The notes beneath the pieces were generated by a model that saw nothing but the letters and a program-made list of their open reading frames with translations, was not told where the DNA came from and did no database searches. Both the position numbers and the translations under genes were made by a program. Shown here one piece after another: positions 42,944 through 52,436 of a stretch of DNA of 64,000 bases. Origin of the DNA: Nocardia arthritidis (GTDB lineage Bacteria; Actinomycetota; Actinomycetes; Mycobacteriales; Mycobacteriaceae); NCBI RefSeq assembly GCF_011801145.1, contig NZ_CP046172.1:2914001-2978000 (forward strand), read 5' to 3'. How positions within the stretch are numbered: the first letter of the stretch is position 1; every line of letters starts with the position of its first letter.

Positions 42944-44713
42944 ATGACTCAGCAGAATTCGACAAGAGTGCGCTACCGCGATCTGATCGCACTGCTCCGG
43001 AAGCACCGCGGAAAAGTTGTGTCCGGAACGCTGTTGATGGTTCTTGGTACCGCTGCAGGAATGCTTCAGCCGTTATTGACGATGCGCATCATTAATGCGG
43101 TATCGGCAAGCGACCCGATCGCGGGTACAGTGATGCTGGTCGTCGCGATATTTATCGCGCAGGCGGTATTCGAGGCGGTCGGCAACTTTCTGATAAGCCG
43201 GACCGGTGAAAGTGTCGTCTTCGACCTCAGGACGAGACTGATCGACAGGTTCCTGCATCTGCGGCTGAATATTCTCGATAGATCGCGGGTGGGTGATCTG
43301 GTTTCGCGCCTGGGTGCGGATACGACTTTGCTCCGCGAAGATGCGGTAACCAGCTTCGTGCAACTGGGTATTGCACTGGTGTCGAGTGTGGCCGCGGTAG
43401 CGATCATGATCTATTTGAGCCCGCTCATGACACTCGTCGTCCTGCTCACGGTGCTGTGCGCGGGTGTGCTCGTCGCGGGGGCGCTCGCCGGGATTCGACT
43501 GGCGACGGAGGGCGCACAGGCCAGTGTTGGTGCGCTGACCGCAGATACCGAACGCGCGCTGAGCGCACTTCGTACCGTGCGCGCCAGCCTGGCCGAGGAA
43601 CAAGAGCGGACCAGGCTCGTCGGTCGAGCCCGCGCGGCGTACCGGAATGGTGTGCGGGCGGCGCGGCTCGACGCCGCGATCAGACCCGCCACGATGCTGG
43701 CCGCCCACGGAGCGTTTCTGGTCGTACTTCTCGTCGGCGGGATCATGGTGGCCAGTGATCGACTGCAAGTGGGTCAGCTGGTCGCATTCCTGCTGTATTT
43801 CATGCAGTTGGCCACCCCGATCGTGAGTGCGATCGGACTGCTCGGGGCAATGCAGAAGGGTATGGCGGCTTTCCAGCGGGTCGCGGAAGTGTTCGGCATG
43901 GACATCGAGACTGGGGACGAATCCGGTTCCAGCGCAACGGCGCCCACATCCGCGCGTAATACGAGCGGTCCGATCCTGTCGGTCGATGGTGTGGACTTCG
44001 CCTATGGTGATCGGTCGATTCTGTCCGAGGTTTCGTTCGAGATTCCGCGCGGCAGCCGGGTCGCTCTCGTCGGCAAATCGGGTAGCGGCAAGTCCACGCT
44101 CTTAGCGTTGATTGAGCGCTTCTACGAACCAGATCGGGGCTCGATCAGACTGGACGGTGTGCCCATCGATCGGATCGCCTTGAAGACCTATCGGCGTTGT
44201 CTGGCTCTGGTGGAACAGGGCGCCCCGGTGATGTACGGCACGCTACGCGACAACCTCATGTACGCGGCGCCCGAGGCGAGCGAGCAGGAGGTCGCTCGCG
44301 TCATCGAACTCGCCGGACTCGAAGAGGTCGTGCACCGGCTGGAGCAAGGGCTGGACACCGAGGTCGGCGAGCACGGACATGCGCTCTCCGGCGGTGAACG
44401 GCAGCGTCTCGCGATCGCGCGAGCGCTGCTGAGCGGTCCGGAGTTGCTATTGCTCGACGAGCCGACGTCGAATCTCGATCCGCTCAGCGAGGCGGCGATC
44501 TCCCGCACAATGCGGTCGCTACACCGTGAGTGCACGATACTTGTTGCGGCACATCGATTTTCGACGGTCCGGGACGCCGACCGAGTGATCGTACTCAACA
44601 ATGGCCGGGTCGAGGACATCGGCACCCACGATGACCTGCTCGAGTCGAATTCCTACTATCGGGAGTTGGCCACCCAGTCCGGTCTGTCATTGGCGGCGAG
44701 CCCCGAGGGATAG
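42944..44713 (+). CDS. ABC exporter of the lasso cluster (fused membrane and ATPase domains)
   Basis: A 589-residue half-transporter: six membrane helices (about 20-310) and an ATPase domain with GKSGSGKST, LSGGERQRLAIARALL and LLLLDEPTSNLD. It is the D component of the cluster and likely exports the mature peptide and gives self-immunity. A GTG at 42932 overlapping the peptidase stop is an alternative start adding 4 residues. Its 3' end overlaps the convergent SARP gene by 27 bases. Confidence 0.93.
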   Translation: MTQQNSTRVRYRDLIALLRKHRGKVVSGTLLMVLGTAAGMLQPLLTMRIINAVSASDPIAGTVMLVVAIFIAQAVFEAVGNFLISRTGESVVFDLRTRLIDRFLHLRLNILDRSRVGDLVSRLGADTTLLREDAVTSFVQLGIALVSSVAAVAIMIYLSPLMTLVVLLTVLCAGVLVAGALAGIRLATEGAQASVGALTADTERALSALRTVRASLAEEQERTRLVGRARAAYRNGVRAARLDAAIRPATMLAAHGAFLVVLLVGGIMVASDRLQVGQLVAFLLYFMQLATPIVSAIGLLGAMQKGMAAFQRVAEVFGMDIETGDESGSSATAPTSARNTSGPILSVDGVDFAYGDRSILSEVSFEIPRGSRVALVGKSGSGKSTLLALIERFYEPDRGSIRLDGVPIDRIALKTYRRCLALVEQGAPVMYGTLRDNLMYAAPEASEQEVARVIELAGLEEVVHRLEQGLDTEVGEHGHALSGGERQRLAIARALLSGPELLLLDEPTSNLDPLSEAAISRTMRSLHRECTILVAAHRFSTVRDADRVIVLNNGRVEDIGTHDDLLESNSYYRELATQSGLSLAASPEG

Positions 44714-45475
44714 TCGTGTCATCGAGCTGATGGCTCGCCCGCGTAGTATCGCGTCACCGAGCCGACGGATCTCTTGATCGGGCTCGATACCGAGTTCGGT
44801 GGCCAGCAACTCGTTGACCTGCCGGTAGACTTCCAGAGCTGCGGCACGTCTACCGGTCCTGTCGAGTGCGATCATGAGCTGACCGTAAAAGCGCTCATGC
44901 AAGGGATTTCGGGCGATGTGCTGGCGGAGTTCCACCGCCGCCGCACTGTGTCTGCCTAGCGTGAGGTAGGCATCAATCAGCTTTTCCACCGCCATGATGC
45001 GCAGTTCCGCGAGCCTGTGCGCCTCGGTTGACTGCAGGGTGTCCGACTCGATATCCATGAGGGCGGGGCCTCGCCACAGCGCAAGCGCGTCCTGCAGGTG
45101 GTCGGCGTGTGCGGCGATATCGCCTCGGCCCAGTGCCAGATCGGCGTCGAGCAGCGCGGCGTCGAATGTGGCTGTGTCCAGCTCGTTCTCGGCGACCGTC
45201 ATACGGTATCCGGGAGCTACGGTTTCGATCCGGTCCTGCGGTTCTCCGAATGTTGCCAAGGCTTTTCGAATCCGCATGATGTACCCCTGAAGAACCACAC
45301 GGCTTCTCGCCGGTGGCTGATCAGACCACACTGCGTCGGTCAATGCGCTGACCGAGACTGTCCGATTCGGCTGACACAGTAACGCCGCCAGGACGATACG
45401 TTGTTTCGCCGCGGGAATTCGGATGGTGGTATCACCTGAGGAGATCTCCAATGGGCCTAGGACTCGGAAGCGCAT
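44687..45475 (-). CDS. SARP-family transcriptional activator
   Basis: A 262-residue regulator: an OmpR-like winged helix (KQRIVLAALLCQPNRTV, then DAVWSDQPP) and a bacterial transcriptional activation domain (HERFYGQLMIALDRTGRRAA, then LGIEPDQEIRRL). This is the compact two-domain SARP form, with no ATPase part. SARPs activate secondary-metabolite operons. It lies convergent to and overlapping the lasso exporter gene, and no other cluster is closer, so it is a candidate lasso regulator. Confidence 0.9.
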   Translation of the reverse strand: MRFRVLGPLEISSGDTTIRIPAAKQRIVLAALLCQPNRTVSVSALTDAVWSDQPPARSRVVLQGYIMRIRKALATFGEPQDRIETVAPGYRMTVAENELDTATFDAALLDADLALGRGDIAAHADHLQDALALWRGPALMDIESDTLQSTEAHRLAELRIMAVEKLIDAYLTLGRHSAAAVELRQHIARNPLHERFYGQLMIALDRTGRRAAALEVYRQVNELLATELGIEPDQEIRRLGDAILRGRAISSMTRLSLGARRQ

Positions 45476-46300
45476 CGTCACCTCGCCTGCTCGACGTGGT
45501 GTGGATGAGTTCCCCTGTGGCACTGTGCGATCGATCTGACCATGACCATTCCTCCCGTTCCCCAGCGGACCGTTGACCGGTACCCAGAACCAGCGGCGGC
45601 CTGGCGCGTCCTCGACAGTTGGCACGCGCCTTCACGATCCGTTCTTTCCCTCCAAATCAATGACGCAACTGATGCTCCGCCGGTTCCATTGATTCGAAAG
45701 ATCACGTTCATACCCGTGGTCCTGTGCTTTCTCGTTGCACCCCAACCGCTTCCGGCGTATCGCCAGCTCAGTTCGCCATCGGATCCAATGCCCGGAAGGC
45801 TCGGTGGCTTCCGGCAGCCCCGGGGAGGTGATCAGGCGGAACATGGTCGAAGGTGACCGACCGATCTCGGCGTCCCAGAACGTCGTACTGCCATGTGGGG
45901 TGGCTTCGATTCGTCGATGTCTTTCGGGAGTAGGTCGGACGCGAAGCGTCGGACTCCCGGTACCGCGAACCGAATGACGTTGTGGTGAGGCGACTTTGGG
46001 GGTGGGCCGGGTCGGTGTTCGGCTACCTTGCTAGTACATGGCGAAATGATTGACATATACCCACGTGCATGACAGGGTAGGCGCTATATACATAAGTACA
46101 CGAGTTGGATCTACACATGTACTGGCGCGCAGGGGTGTCAGTACATGCCGAATGTCCGGGTGCTTCGGTCAGCGATGCTCGAAGCCCCGGCACTCGGGGA
46201 CATGCTGGGCGTCAACGGGATTCGGATGAATCGACCTACCCCTGGGGTCAGCTACCAGTGTGTGCCCATGGAATACCGATAGAACTCGAGGGTGGGCACG
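45476..46300. promoter_or_regulatory. Long intergenic region with repeated AGTACAT motif
   Basis: About 825 bases with no frame I support. Close to its right end are AGTACATG (46033-46040), CATGTACT (46116-46123) and AGTACATG (46140-46147), plus a near copy AGTACACG (46095-46102). A TTGACA at about 46050 may be part of the promoter of the operon starting at 46301. The same AGTACAT motif occurs upstream of the XRE regulator gene. Confidence 0.5.
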
Positions 46301-46591
46301 ATGGCCAGGACTGGTGCTGTCGGATACCTGCGGCGCGATATCGCGGGCACGCGACAGCAGTGGGACGAAACTCAAATCCGCAGTCTGGCAAAGCGGTTGG
46401 GATTCGATCTGCGGAAGACGATCACGTTCTGCGCCCGCACCGAACGCCCCGTGGAACGGCTGAGCGCCGCACTGGGCGCCCTCGGCGTCGACACCTTGTT
46501 CGTGCCGAGCCTCGACCATTTCGACGGCGGTGAGATACCGGCGACGCTGCGGGCCGTCACCGTGATCACGGTTTCGGATAACGCCGCATGA
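46301..46591 (+). CDS. Small resolvase-fold protein
   Basis: A 96-residue protein, ATG chosen behind GAGGGTGGGCACG. GAVGYLRRDIAGTRQQWDET and LGVDTLFVPSLDHF resemble the N-terminal catalytic fold of serine recombinases. The active-site Ser is not evident and the DNA-binding part is absent. Such solo domains are common in Nocardia and mycobacteria, with unknown function. It is translationally coupled to the next gene (ATGA). Confidence 0.62.
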   Translation: MARTGAVGYLRRDIAGTRQQWDETQIRSLAKRLGFDLRKTITFCARTERPVERLSAALGALGVDTLFVPSLDHFDGGEIPATLRAVTVITVSDNAA

Positions 46592-46809
46592 GCATCGATC
46601 ATCGATTCAGCCTGCTGGACGTCATCGCCGCATACGGATCCGAGGCCGTGATCGCCCGGATCGCAACATTGCATGCGACAGGTTGCCACCGAGCCGCGTA
46701 CGTGATCGAACGAGAGTTGAACCAGCTCAACGCTTTACGATCGGAACGCAATGGCGGTCCCCGCATGCCGGTCGAGGTTGACGCGCCTCGTTTCGGCGGG
46801 CTAGCCTGA
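46588..46809 (+). CDS. Small protein of unknown function
   Basis: A 73-residue mostly helical protein (FSLLDVIAAYGSEAVIARI, then HRAAYVIERELNQLNAL). Its start overlaps the stop of the previous gene, which supports expression. No family is recognised. Confidence 0.6.
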   Translation: MSIDHRFSLLDVIAAYGSEAVIARIATLHATGCHRAAYVIERELNQLNALRSERNGGPRMPVEVDAPRFGGLA

Positions 46810-46884
46810 ACCCCATTTCCAACGCCGTCGAATTTCGTATTCTCTTTGCCTGGACGGCGATGCGCCAGAAAGGTGGGGAAAGCC

Positions 46885-47442
46885 ATGGCGCGTAAGGCGA
46901 GGGAATCGGGGGGCATGAGGGCCGAACGCGAGCTACGTCGCCGGTGCCGAGACCTGCTCAACGAGTTGGGGATCCGGCCACCGCTGGATGTGGTGACCCT
47001 GTGTCGGCGGCTGGGTGAGCGGCGGGGAAGGCCGATTGTGCTGTTGGCGCATCCCATCGAGGTTTCCGGTCCGTTCGGGGCGTGGATCGCGACCGCCGAT
47101 ACGGATTACATTCTGTATCAACAGGAAACGACGAAGGCCCACCAAGATCACATAATCCTGCACGAGCTGGGACATATCATCGCCGGTCACGGCGGCGACG
47201 AGCAGGACGATGCGTTGATGAGCCAATTGTTTCCACCCGAGGCCGGCTGGAACCCCGACGCGGTGCGTCGCGCCCTGCGCCGCACGTCATATGACACGGC
47301 CGAGGAGCGCGAAGCCGAGACGGTCGCCACGATCATCCTGGAATGGGCGTCGGTACTGGATCTGGTCGCGCCGCCGCCCGCATCGGATGAATCCGTCCGG
47401 CGGTTCGAGTCGGCACTGGATGACAGGCTGGGTTGGTTGTGA
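46885..47442 (+). CDS. ImmA/IrrE-family metallopeptidase
   Basis: A 185-residue protein with the zinc motif HELGHIIAGH (HExxH) in the middle and the N-terminal helix of ImmA/IrrE relatives. ATG behind AGGTGGGGAAA. ImmA-type peptidases cleave XRE repressors to switch on mobile elements or stress genes. An XRE regulator is encoded 2.3 kb away, convergent to this operon. The stop overlaps the next gene's GTG (GTGA). Confidence 0.88.
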   Translation: MARKARESGGMRAERELRRRCRDLLNELGIRPPLDVVTLCRRLGERRGRPIVLLAHPIEVSGPFGAWIATADTDYILYQQETTKAHQDHIILHELGHIIAGHGGDEQDDALMSQLFPPEAGWNPDAVRRALRRTSYDTAEEREAETVATIILEWASVLDLVAPPPASDESVRRFESALDDRLGWL

Positions 47443-48578
47443 TCTCGGTTCGTCTCGTGGAGTGGGTGGAGGCTGCCGCCCTGCTGTGGATGCTGTCCCT
47501 GGTGACGCGCAGGCCGGGCGATATCCGGCTGCGCTGGATCACCGCGATGGTCGCGTGCTGGAGCATCAACATTCCCTGCATAATGCAGGCCGGCACCGGC
47601 CAGGATTTTCTGGGCCTCGATCCCATGTGGTGGCAATTGATCGGCCAGGTATCGGTGCTCACCGGTGCGTACTGCATGGTGTGTTTCTTCCTGTTCACCC
47701 TGTTCGATCAGCGGCGTGCGGCCGCTCGCGCCAAATGGAATGCCTTGGTCCTGATCACCGTATTGATCGTGATGATCGTGGCGACCGCGACCATGCCGAC
47801 GGATATGCGGCTCATCGCCGCGAAGAATGCGATGAATCCGCAACCGGCCGCCCGCGGCGTTATAGCCATCGCGGTGTTCTATACGGCCGCGAACGCGTAC
47901 ATGCTCTCCGCTATGGCGACCGCGGCGGTGTCGACCGGACGGGCCGCTCGTCATGCGGTCGGCTGGTTCCGTCGCGCGCTGTTGATCACCACGGCGGGGT
48001 CGGCGACGCTGGTGCCGGTCTGCGTCATCTTCATGTTGGACGGTGCCTTTCTCTTCGCCGACGCCAACCTGCCCACCCCGATCCATCTGACCGCGCTGGT
48101 GCTGCTGCTGCCCGGTTGCGCATTGTTCCTCATCGGGATCGCGCTGCCCGCCGCGATCACCAGGGTTGCGGCAGTGCGTATTTGGTGGCACCACCTGCGT
48201 GCGTACCACGCACTGGGTCCGCTGTGGACCGTGCTCCACGCGGAGTTCCCGGAGGATGCGTTGGCCCGTACGCCGGTGAATCCATGGCTGGATCGGGTAC
48301 GGCTCACCGGTGTGCATCGCCGCTTCTACCGGCGAGTCATCGAATGCCGGGACGGTCTACTGCGAATCAGCCCCTATATCACCAAGATTCGGCAGGACGG
48401 ACCTGCGACCGCACGGCTGGCCGACCAGCTTGCCGCCGCGGTCGGCCTGCGGGCCGCCGGTGTATTCCCGGGCGAATCCGTCGCATTGATCGCGCCGCCG
48501 TCCGGCCCCGGGCTGGATGCCGACGTCGACGAACTTCTCACCCTTTCGCGCGCCCTGCGCACGAACGCGAACAACTAG
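47439..48578 (+). CDS. MAB_1171c-type putative membrane transporter
   Basis: A 379-residue membrane protein: about seven hydrophobic segments in the first 250 residues (for example VLITVLIVMIVATATM and LTALVLLLPGCALFLIGIAL). A cytosolic tail follows with WHHLRAYHALGPLWTVLH and HRRFYRRVIECRDGL. These tail features match the MAB_1171c family, usually found beside ImmA/IrrE-type genes in mycobacteria and Nocardia. Function unknown. Confidence 0.82.
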   Translation: MISVRLVEWVEAAALLWMLSLVTRRPGDIRLRWITAMVACWSINIPCIMQAGTGQDFLGLDPMWWQLIGQVSVLTGAYCMVCFFLFTLFDQRRAAARAKWNALVLITVLIVMIVATATMPTDMRLIAAKNAMNPQPAARGVIAIAVFYTAANAYMLSAMATAAVSTGRAARHAVGWFRRALLITTAGSATLVPVCVIFMLDGAFLFADANLPTPIHLTALVLLLPGCALFLIGIALPAAITRVAAVRIWWHHLRAYHALGPLWTVLHAEFPEDALARTPVNPWLDRVRLTGVHRRFYRRVIECRDGLLRISPYITKIRQDGPATARLADQLAAAVGLRAAGVFPGESVALIAPPSGPGLDADVDELLTLSRALRTNANN

Positions 48579-48585
48579 GAACTCA

Positions 48586-49776
48586 GTGACTCGAGCGTTG
48601 ATAATCGGTGGCGGCATCGCGGGTACCGGCACCGCGATGGCCTTGCAGCAGGCGGGCATCGATTCCGTTGTGTACGAAGCGTATCCGGGCGGAGCCGACG
48701 ACGTCGGCTCCTTCCTCACCGTCTTCGCCAACGGTATGGACGCCCTGCGCGCGATCGACGCACATCAACCGGTGCTCGAAAGTTCTTTTCCCGCAGAGAA
48801 AACCGATGCATTCGACAGCGCTGGTCGCCCGGCGGGGCAAGGCAGCCTCGGCGGCCGGCGCGGTATCGGTCCCCGCACGCTGACCCGTGCGCAGCTGTAC
48901 CGGGTGCTGCGGGATGAGGGGACGCGGCGTGGCCTGCGCATCGAATACGGTAAACGGCTGATCGGTGCCGAGAATGCCCCGGGTGGCGGTGTCATCGCCC
49001 ATTTCGAGGACGGCAGCCAGGCGGAGGGGGATCTGCTGATCGGCGCGGACGGTGTGCACTCGACCGTCCGCCGCGTCATAGATCCCGCCGCATCCGAGGC
49101 CCGCTACGGCGGGACAATCGTGATCTCCGGATACGCCGAGAATGCGCCGGTCCCACCCGCGCCGCAGACCTACCGCGTGACCTACGGCAGCCGAATCATG
49201 TTCGCCTACACCACCACTCCCGACGGAGAAACCTGGTGGTTCACCAACGTCCCCGAATCATGCACGGAAAACCTGGAATTCGACAGCGCCGAGCGCTGGA
49301 AGAACCGGGTGGCCGATCTCCTGTCCGGCGACAACACCCCGGTTATCGACCTCATCCGATCCACCGAACGGATATTCGCGGTGCCCGCGTACCACCTGCC
49401 CGTGCTCCCCGTTTGGTACACACCGACCATGGTCCTGGTCGGCGATTCGGCGCACGCGGCGAAACCTCAAGCGGGCCATGGTGCTTCGATGGCGTTGGAG
49501 GACAGCGTCACCTTGGCCAAATGCCTGCGCGACATCGCAACCATCGAGGATGCGTTCGCCACCTACGATCGACTACGTCGCGCGCGGGTGGCGCGCGTAT
49601 CGGCCACCAGCGCGCGCATGAGCAAATTCGCCACGCCCGCCGGCGCTCTTACCCGCATCTTCCGGGATGTGGTGATCCTGCGACTGGCCAAGGCCCGCAA
49701 CCGCAACGCCGATGACTGGCTGATCGACCATCACATCGACTGGAGCGCCCCCATCACCGATGGTCATCCGGTGTGA
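48586..49776 (+). CDS. FAD-dependent monooxygenase
   Basis: A 396-residue group A flavoprotein hydroxylase: N-terminal GGGIAGTG dinucleotide motif, middle DLLIGADGVHSTVR and C-terminal LVGDSAHAAKPQAGHG. GTG start 7 nt after the previous stop, so it belongs to the same operon. Its 3' end overlaps the convergent XRE gene by 23 bases. Substrate unknown. Confidence 0.88.
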   Translation: MTRALIIGGGIAGTGTAMALQQAGIDSVVYEAYPGGADDVGSFLTVFANGMDALRAIDAHQPVLESSFPAEKTDAFDSAGRPAGQGSLGGRRGIGPRTLTRAQLYRVLRDEGTRRGLRIEYGKRLIGAENAPGGGVIAHFEDGSQAEGDLLIGADGVHSTVRRVIDPAASEARYGGTIVISGYAENAPVPPAPQTYRVTYGSRIMFAYTTTPDGETWWFTNVPESCTENLEFDSAERWKNRVADLLSGDNTPVIDLIRSTERIFAVPAYHLPVLPVWYTPTMVLVGDSAHAAKPQAGHGASMALEDSVTLAKCLRDIATIEDAFATYDRLRRARVARVSATSARMSKFATPAGALTRIFRDVVILRLAKARNRNADDWLIDHHIDWSAPITDGHPV

Positions 49777-50227
49777 CGGAAGATTCGACGGGCGGCAGAT
49801 TCTCGATCTCGCGCGCCCGGTCGATGATCGCGGCGATATTCGCGAGCGTTCGCGGGGTGAGCCCCGAGGCGCGCAGCGCGAGGTTGCGCACGTCGGTGTC
49901 CTTCATGGCCTGTAGCAGGCGCAATTGGGATTCGATCGACTCGTCGGCGCCGTTGTCGATCAGATATGAGGCCGGGACACCGAAGAATTGGGCGATCGCC
50001 TGCAGATGCTGCACCGTCGGGTTGGATTTCACCCCCGACCGCAGCTGCCACATATAGGCGGCGCTGATCGACGTCCCGGTCGAGCGGGTAATCGCCTCCG
50101 CGGCAGCAGCATTGGACAACGGCGGTTCGGAAGGTCTACGCATGACCTCGAACAACCGATTTATCTTCGCGGCCAACTCGGTTCGGGCCCGGTCCGGGCT
50201 CTCCGAAGCTGCCTGTTCGCTGTCCAC
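49754..50227 (-). CDS. XRE-family regulator, EspR-like
   Basis: A 157-residue helix-turn-helix protein. ITRSTGTSISAAYMWQLRSG and KSNPTVQHLQAIAQFFGVPA align by eye with the mycobacterial EspR DNA-binding core, and LQAMKDTDVRNLALRASGL with its dimerisation helices. The upstream region contains CAGTACATCA and CCGTACTACACGG, related to the motif in front of the operon at 46301. It may be autoregulatory and may be the target of the ImmA-type peptidase. Confidence 0.8.
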   Translation of the reverse strand: MDSEQAASESPDRARTELAAKINRLFEVMRRPSEPPLSNAAAAEAITRSTGTSISAAYMWQLRSGVKSNPTVQHLQAIAQFFGVPASYLIDNGADESIESQLRLLQAMKDTDVRNLALRASGLTPRTLANIAAIIDRAREIENLPPVESSVTPDDHR

Positions 50228-50297
50228 GGTTCTCCGTACTACACGGCGGCAGTTTGCTACAACAGTACATCACTTGGCGGCCGGCGCACGCCACGGT

Positions 50298-50978
50298 TTA
50301 CAGCCGCTCGAACCCGGCCTCGGCGGCGACCTTCGCGCGCGTGCGCGAATTGCGGACGGCCCGTTGGCTACTCACCTCCAGCAGGACGAATACGACCACA
50401 TATTGCAGACCACTGACGAGAGGCACCTGGTCGATCGGGAGGGTGTAGGCGAGCACCACCCGCACCACCGCATCCGCGATGAGACCGATGCCCCAGATGG
50501 CCGTGGCGAGCGTCATCGCCCGGCGGAAGGTGGTCGAGCGCAGCCAGCTGAGCTCGATTCGCTCGTGGATCGCGCCCGTCGTCATCGTCCGCGACAACTG
50601 GAAGTAGAACGGCGTGCGCAACAGGGTCGCGCATATCCACAGGCCGGCCGCGCCGGTGATCCAACCGTCTTTGGCCAGTGCGAAGCGGGGGCTGCCGGTG
50701 ACGAACGACATCGCGACGCTCAAGGCCAGGATGCTGATGGTGAAGATCGCCATCGTGTCGATGCGCCGCTGGGTGGCGACGGTCCATCCGGTCCGGATGG
50801 CGGGCGGGATGACACCGAGCGTGACGGCCAACCACGGATCGACACCCGCCGCGCGCAGTGCGTAGTAGAGCGCGATCGGCGCGACCACATTGATCGCGAT
50901 CTTCTCGAGCACGGCGCGGCGCGTATCCGGCGGCTTCGTCGTCGATTGCCGGTCCGTCGCGGATGTCGGTGCGTTCAT
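50298..50978 (-). CDS. VC0807-like integral membrane protein
   Basis: A 226-residue membrane protein with about six hydrophobic segments (IAINVVAPIALYYAL, MAIFTISILALSVAM, and others). It looks like the VC0807/DUF3159-type family found in actinobacteria. ATG behind AAAGGGAATCCG. Function unknown. A perfect palindrome TTCGTACGAA lies about 33 nt upstream. Confidence 0.75.
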   Translation of the reverse strand: MNAPTSATDRQSTTKPPDTRRAVLEKIAINVVAPIALYYALRAAGVDPWLAVTLGVIPPAIRTGWTVATQRRIDTMAIFTISILALSVAMSFVTGSPRFALAKDGWITGAAGLWICATLLRTPFYFQLSRTMTTGAIHERIELSWLRSTTFRRAMTLATAIWGIGLIADAVVRVVLAYTLPIDQVPLVSGLQYVVVFVLLEVSSQRAVRNSRTRAKVAAEAGFERL

Positions 50979-51120
50979 CGGATTCCCTTTCGAATCGTGA
51001 CGAAAAATGTTTCGTACGAATGAAATTAGGAGTCGGAAACGCTCGGCGGCATGACCTTGGCTCCCCGATCGGGGTGGGGCTGGCACCACCGTCGGCGGTA
51101 GGGCTCGGTGGCGGAGGCGC

Positions 51121-51885
51121 TTACGGGTTCAGCTCGCCGATTGTCGAATTGATCCCGGCGGCAATGACTTCCGCGTGCGGCGAGCGCATGATGCCGTAGT
51201 GGTCGGTGTCCAGGCACTGCCATGCGCTGGGCTCCGGCAGATGCATGTGCCAGGTGGCCTGCCACACCTGCGGCGTCGCGGTCGGCGTCAGCTCCGGGAC
51301 CGGCCGGTCGGCGACCCAGAGCCTGCTCGGTGTCTGCGTCAGCCGGGGCAGCCGGTGATAGCTCATGCTCCGCAGGTTGGTGCGGCAGCAGCGGGCCAGT
51401 TGGTCCGCATACTCTTGGGTGCCGGGCCCTTCGGCGCTATCGAGCTCGTGCGCGATGATCGCCGCCAGCTTCGCCTCGTCGAAGTGCCGGAACAAGACGC
51501 CCGACGCGGGCGGCGGGGGATCGATGAGATGCAGTGCGCGCACGGGCGTTCCGGCCGCCTCCGATTCGGCGGCCATGCCGATGGCCACCCAGGCGCCGAA
51601 CGACCAGCCCGCCAACTGCCAACGCCATTCGTCGTTCGGGAATCGCGTCTGCAGTGCGCCGTGATAGTTGGCCGCCCGCTCCGCCAGCGTCCACTGCGGC
51701 GAAACTTCTTGTCGCAGTCCGGGATCGGCGATGAGGCAGACGGTGAGCGCCGGATCGAGGGCGGCGGCGAGCGCGCGGTAGACCCGAATGTCACCGCCGA
51801 TCGGATGGATCAAACACAGCACATCCCGGCCGGTGCCACGCTGCCACAGCTCCAGCGGAAATGGTTGACGCACTGACTCTTTCAC
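51121..51885 (-). CDS. Thioesterase (alpha/beta hydrolase, NRPS/PKS TE-like)
   Basis: A 254-residue thioesterase: the oxyanion segment LIHPIGGDIRVY, nucleophile AGWSFGAWVAIGMA, and terminal His in CLDTDHYGIM. The sequence is closer to integrated NRPS thioesterase domains than to type II editing enzymes. It starts at GTG. No carrier protein or synthetase is adjacent, so its partner is elsewhere. Confidence 0.82.
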   Translation of the reverse strand: MKESVRQPFPLELWQRGTGRDVLCLIHPIGGDIRVYRALAAALDPALTVCLIADPGLRQEVSPQWTLAERAANYHGALQTRFPNDEWRWQLAGWSFGAWVAIGMAAESEAAGTPVRALHLIDPPPPASGVLFRHFDEAKLAAIIAHELDSAEGPGTQEYADQLARCCRTNLRSMSYHRLPRLTQTPSRLWVADRPVPELTPTATPQVWQATWHMHLPEPSAWQCLDTDHYGIMRSPHAEVIAAGINSTIGELNP

Positions 51886-51957
51886 GTATTCGAAAGTGTA
51901 GTCCGCCGACCCGAATCCGGCATGTGGGAAATTTCGGACGGGATAACCACCGGTGGC

Positions 51958-52374
51958 TCAGCGCGATCCGGCCGCGGCTGCCGCGATTTTGTGATCGGTC
52001 ATGAGGGAGCCCGCGCCGGCTACGCCGACCGCGCCGATGGTCGCACCGTCCGATCGAATCAGCACGCCACCCGGCTCGGGCACCGGGAAATCCGGATCGG
52101 CGGGCCACGGGGCATCCGACAACAGGTGGCCGAGCAGTTGTCCCGGCGGCAGGATCGCGGCGAATTGGACGGTGTCGTATCCGAGCATGACCGCGGCGGT
52201 GGCCCTGCGCGGCGCGGAGTCGACGGTGCCGAGATGGGCATCGTCCATTCTGGCGAAGGCGACGAGGTTGGCCGCGGCGTCGACGACGGCGACGGCGATC
52301 CGCGCGCCGCGCTCGGCCGCCGCCTGCTTGGCCGCCGCGATCACCCGGTCGGCCTGTTCGAGCGAGATACTCAT
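51958..52374 (-). CDS. GlcG/HbpS-like heme-binding family protein
   Basis: A 138-residue protein of the GlcG/HbpS family: SLEQADRVIAAAKQAAAERG at the start, VAVVDAAANLVAFARMDDA in the middle, then PGGVLIRSDGATIGAVGVAG. Members bind heme or act in cofactor metabolism, and many have no known role. ATG start. No operon partner. Confidence 0.82.
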   Translation of the reverse strand: MSISLEQADRVIAAAKQAAAERGARIAVAVVDAAANLVAFARMDDAHLGTVDSAPRRATAAVMLGYDTVQFAAILPPGQLLGHLLSDAPWPADPDFPVPEPGGVLIRSDGATIGAVGVAGAGSLMTDHKIAAAAAGSR

Positions 52375-52436
52375 CGGCACGTCCTCTCGGTCGGAAATCG
52401 CTTGTGCGCCCGGCGGGGGTGGGTGAGGCTGCGGGG

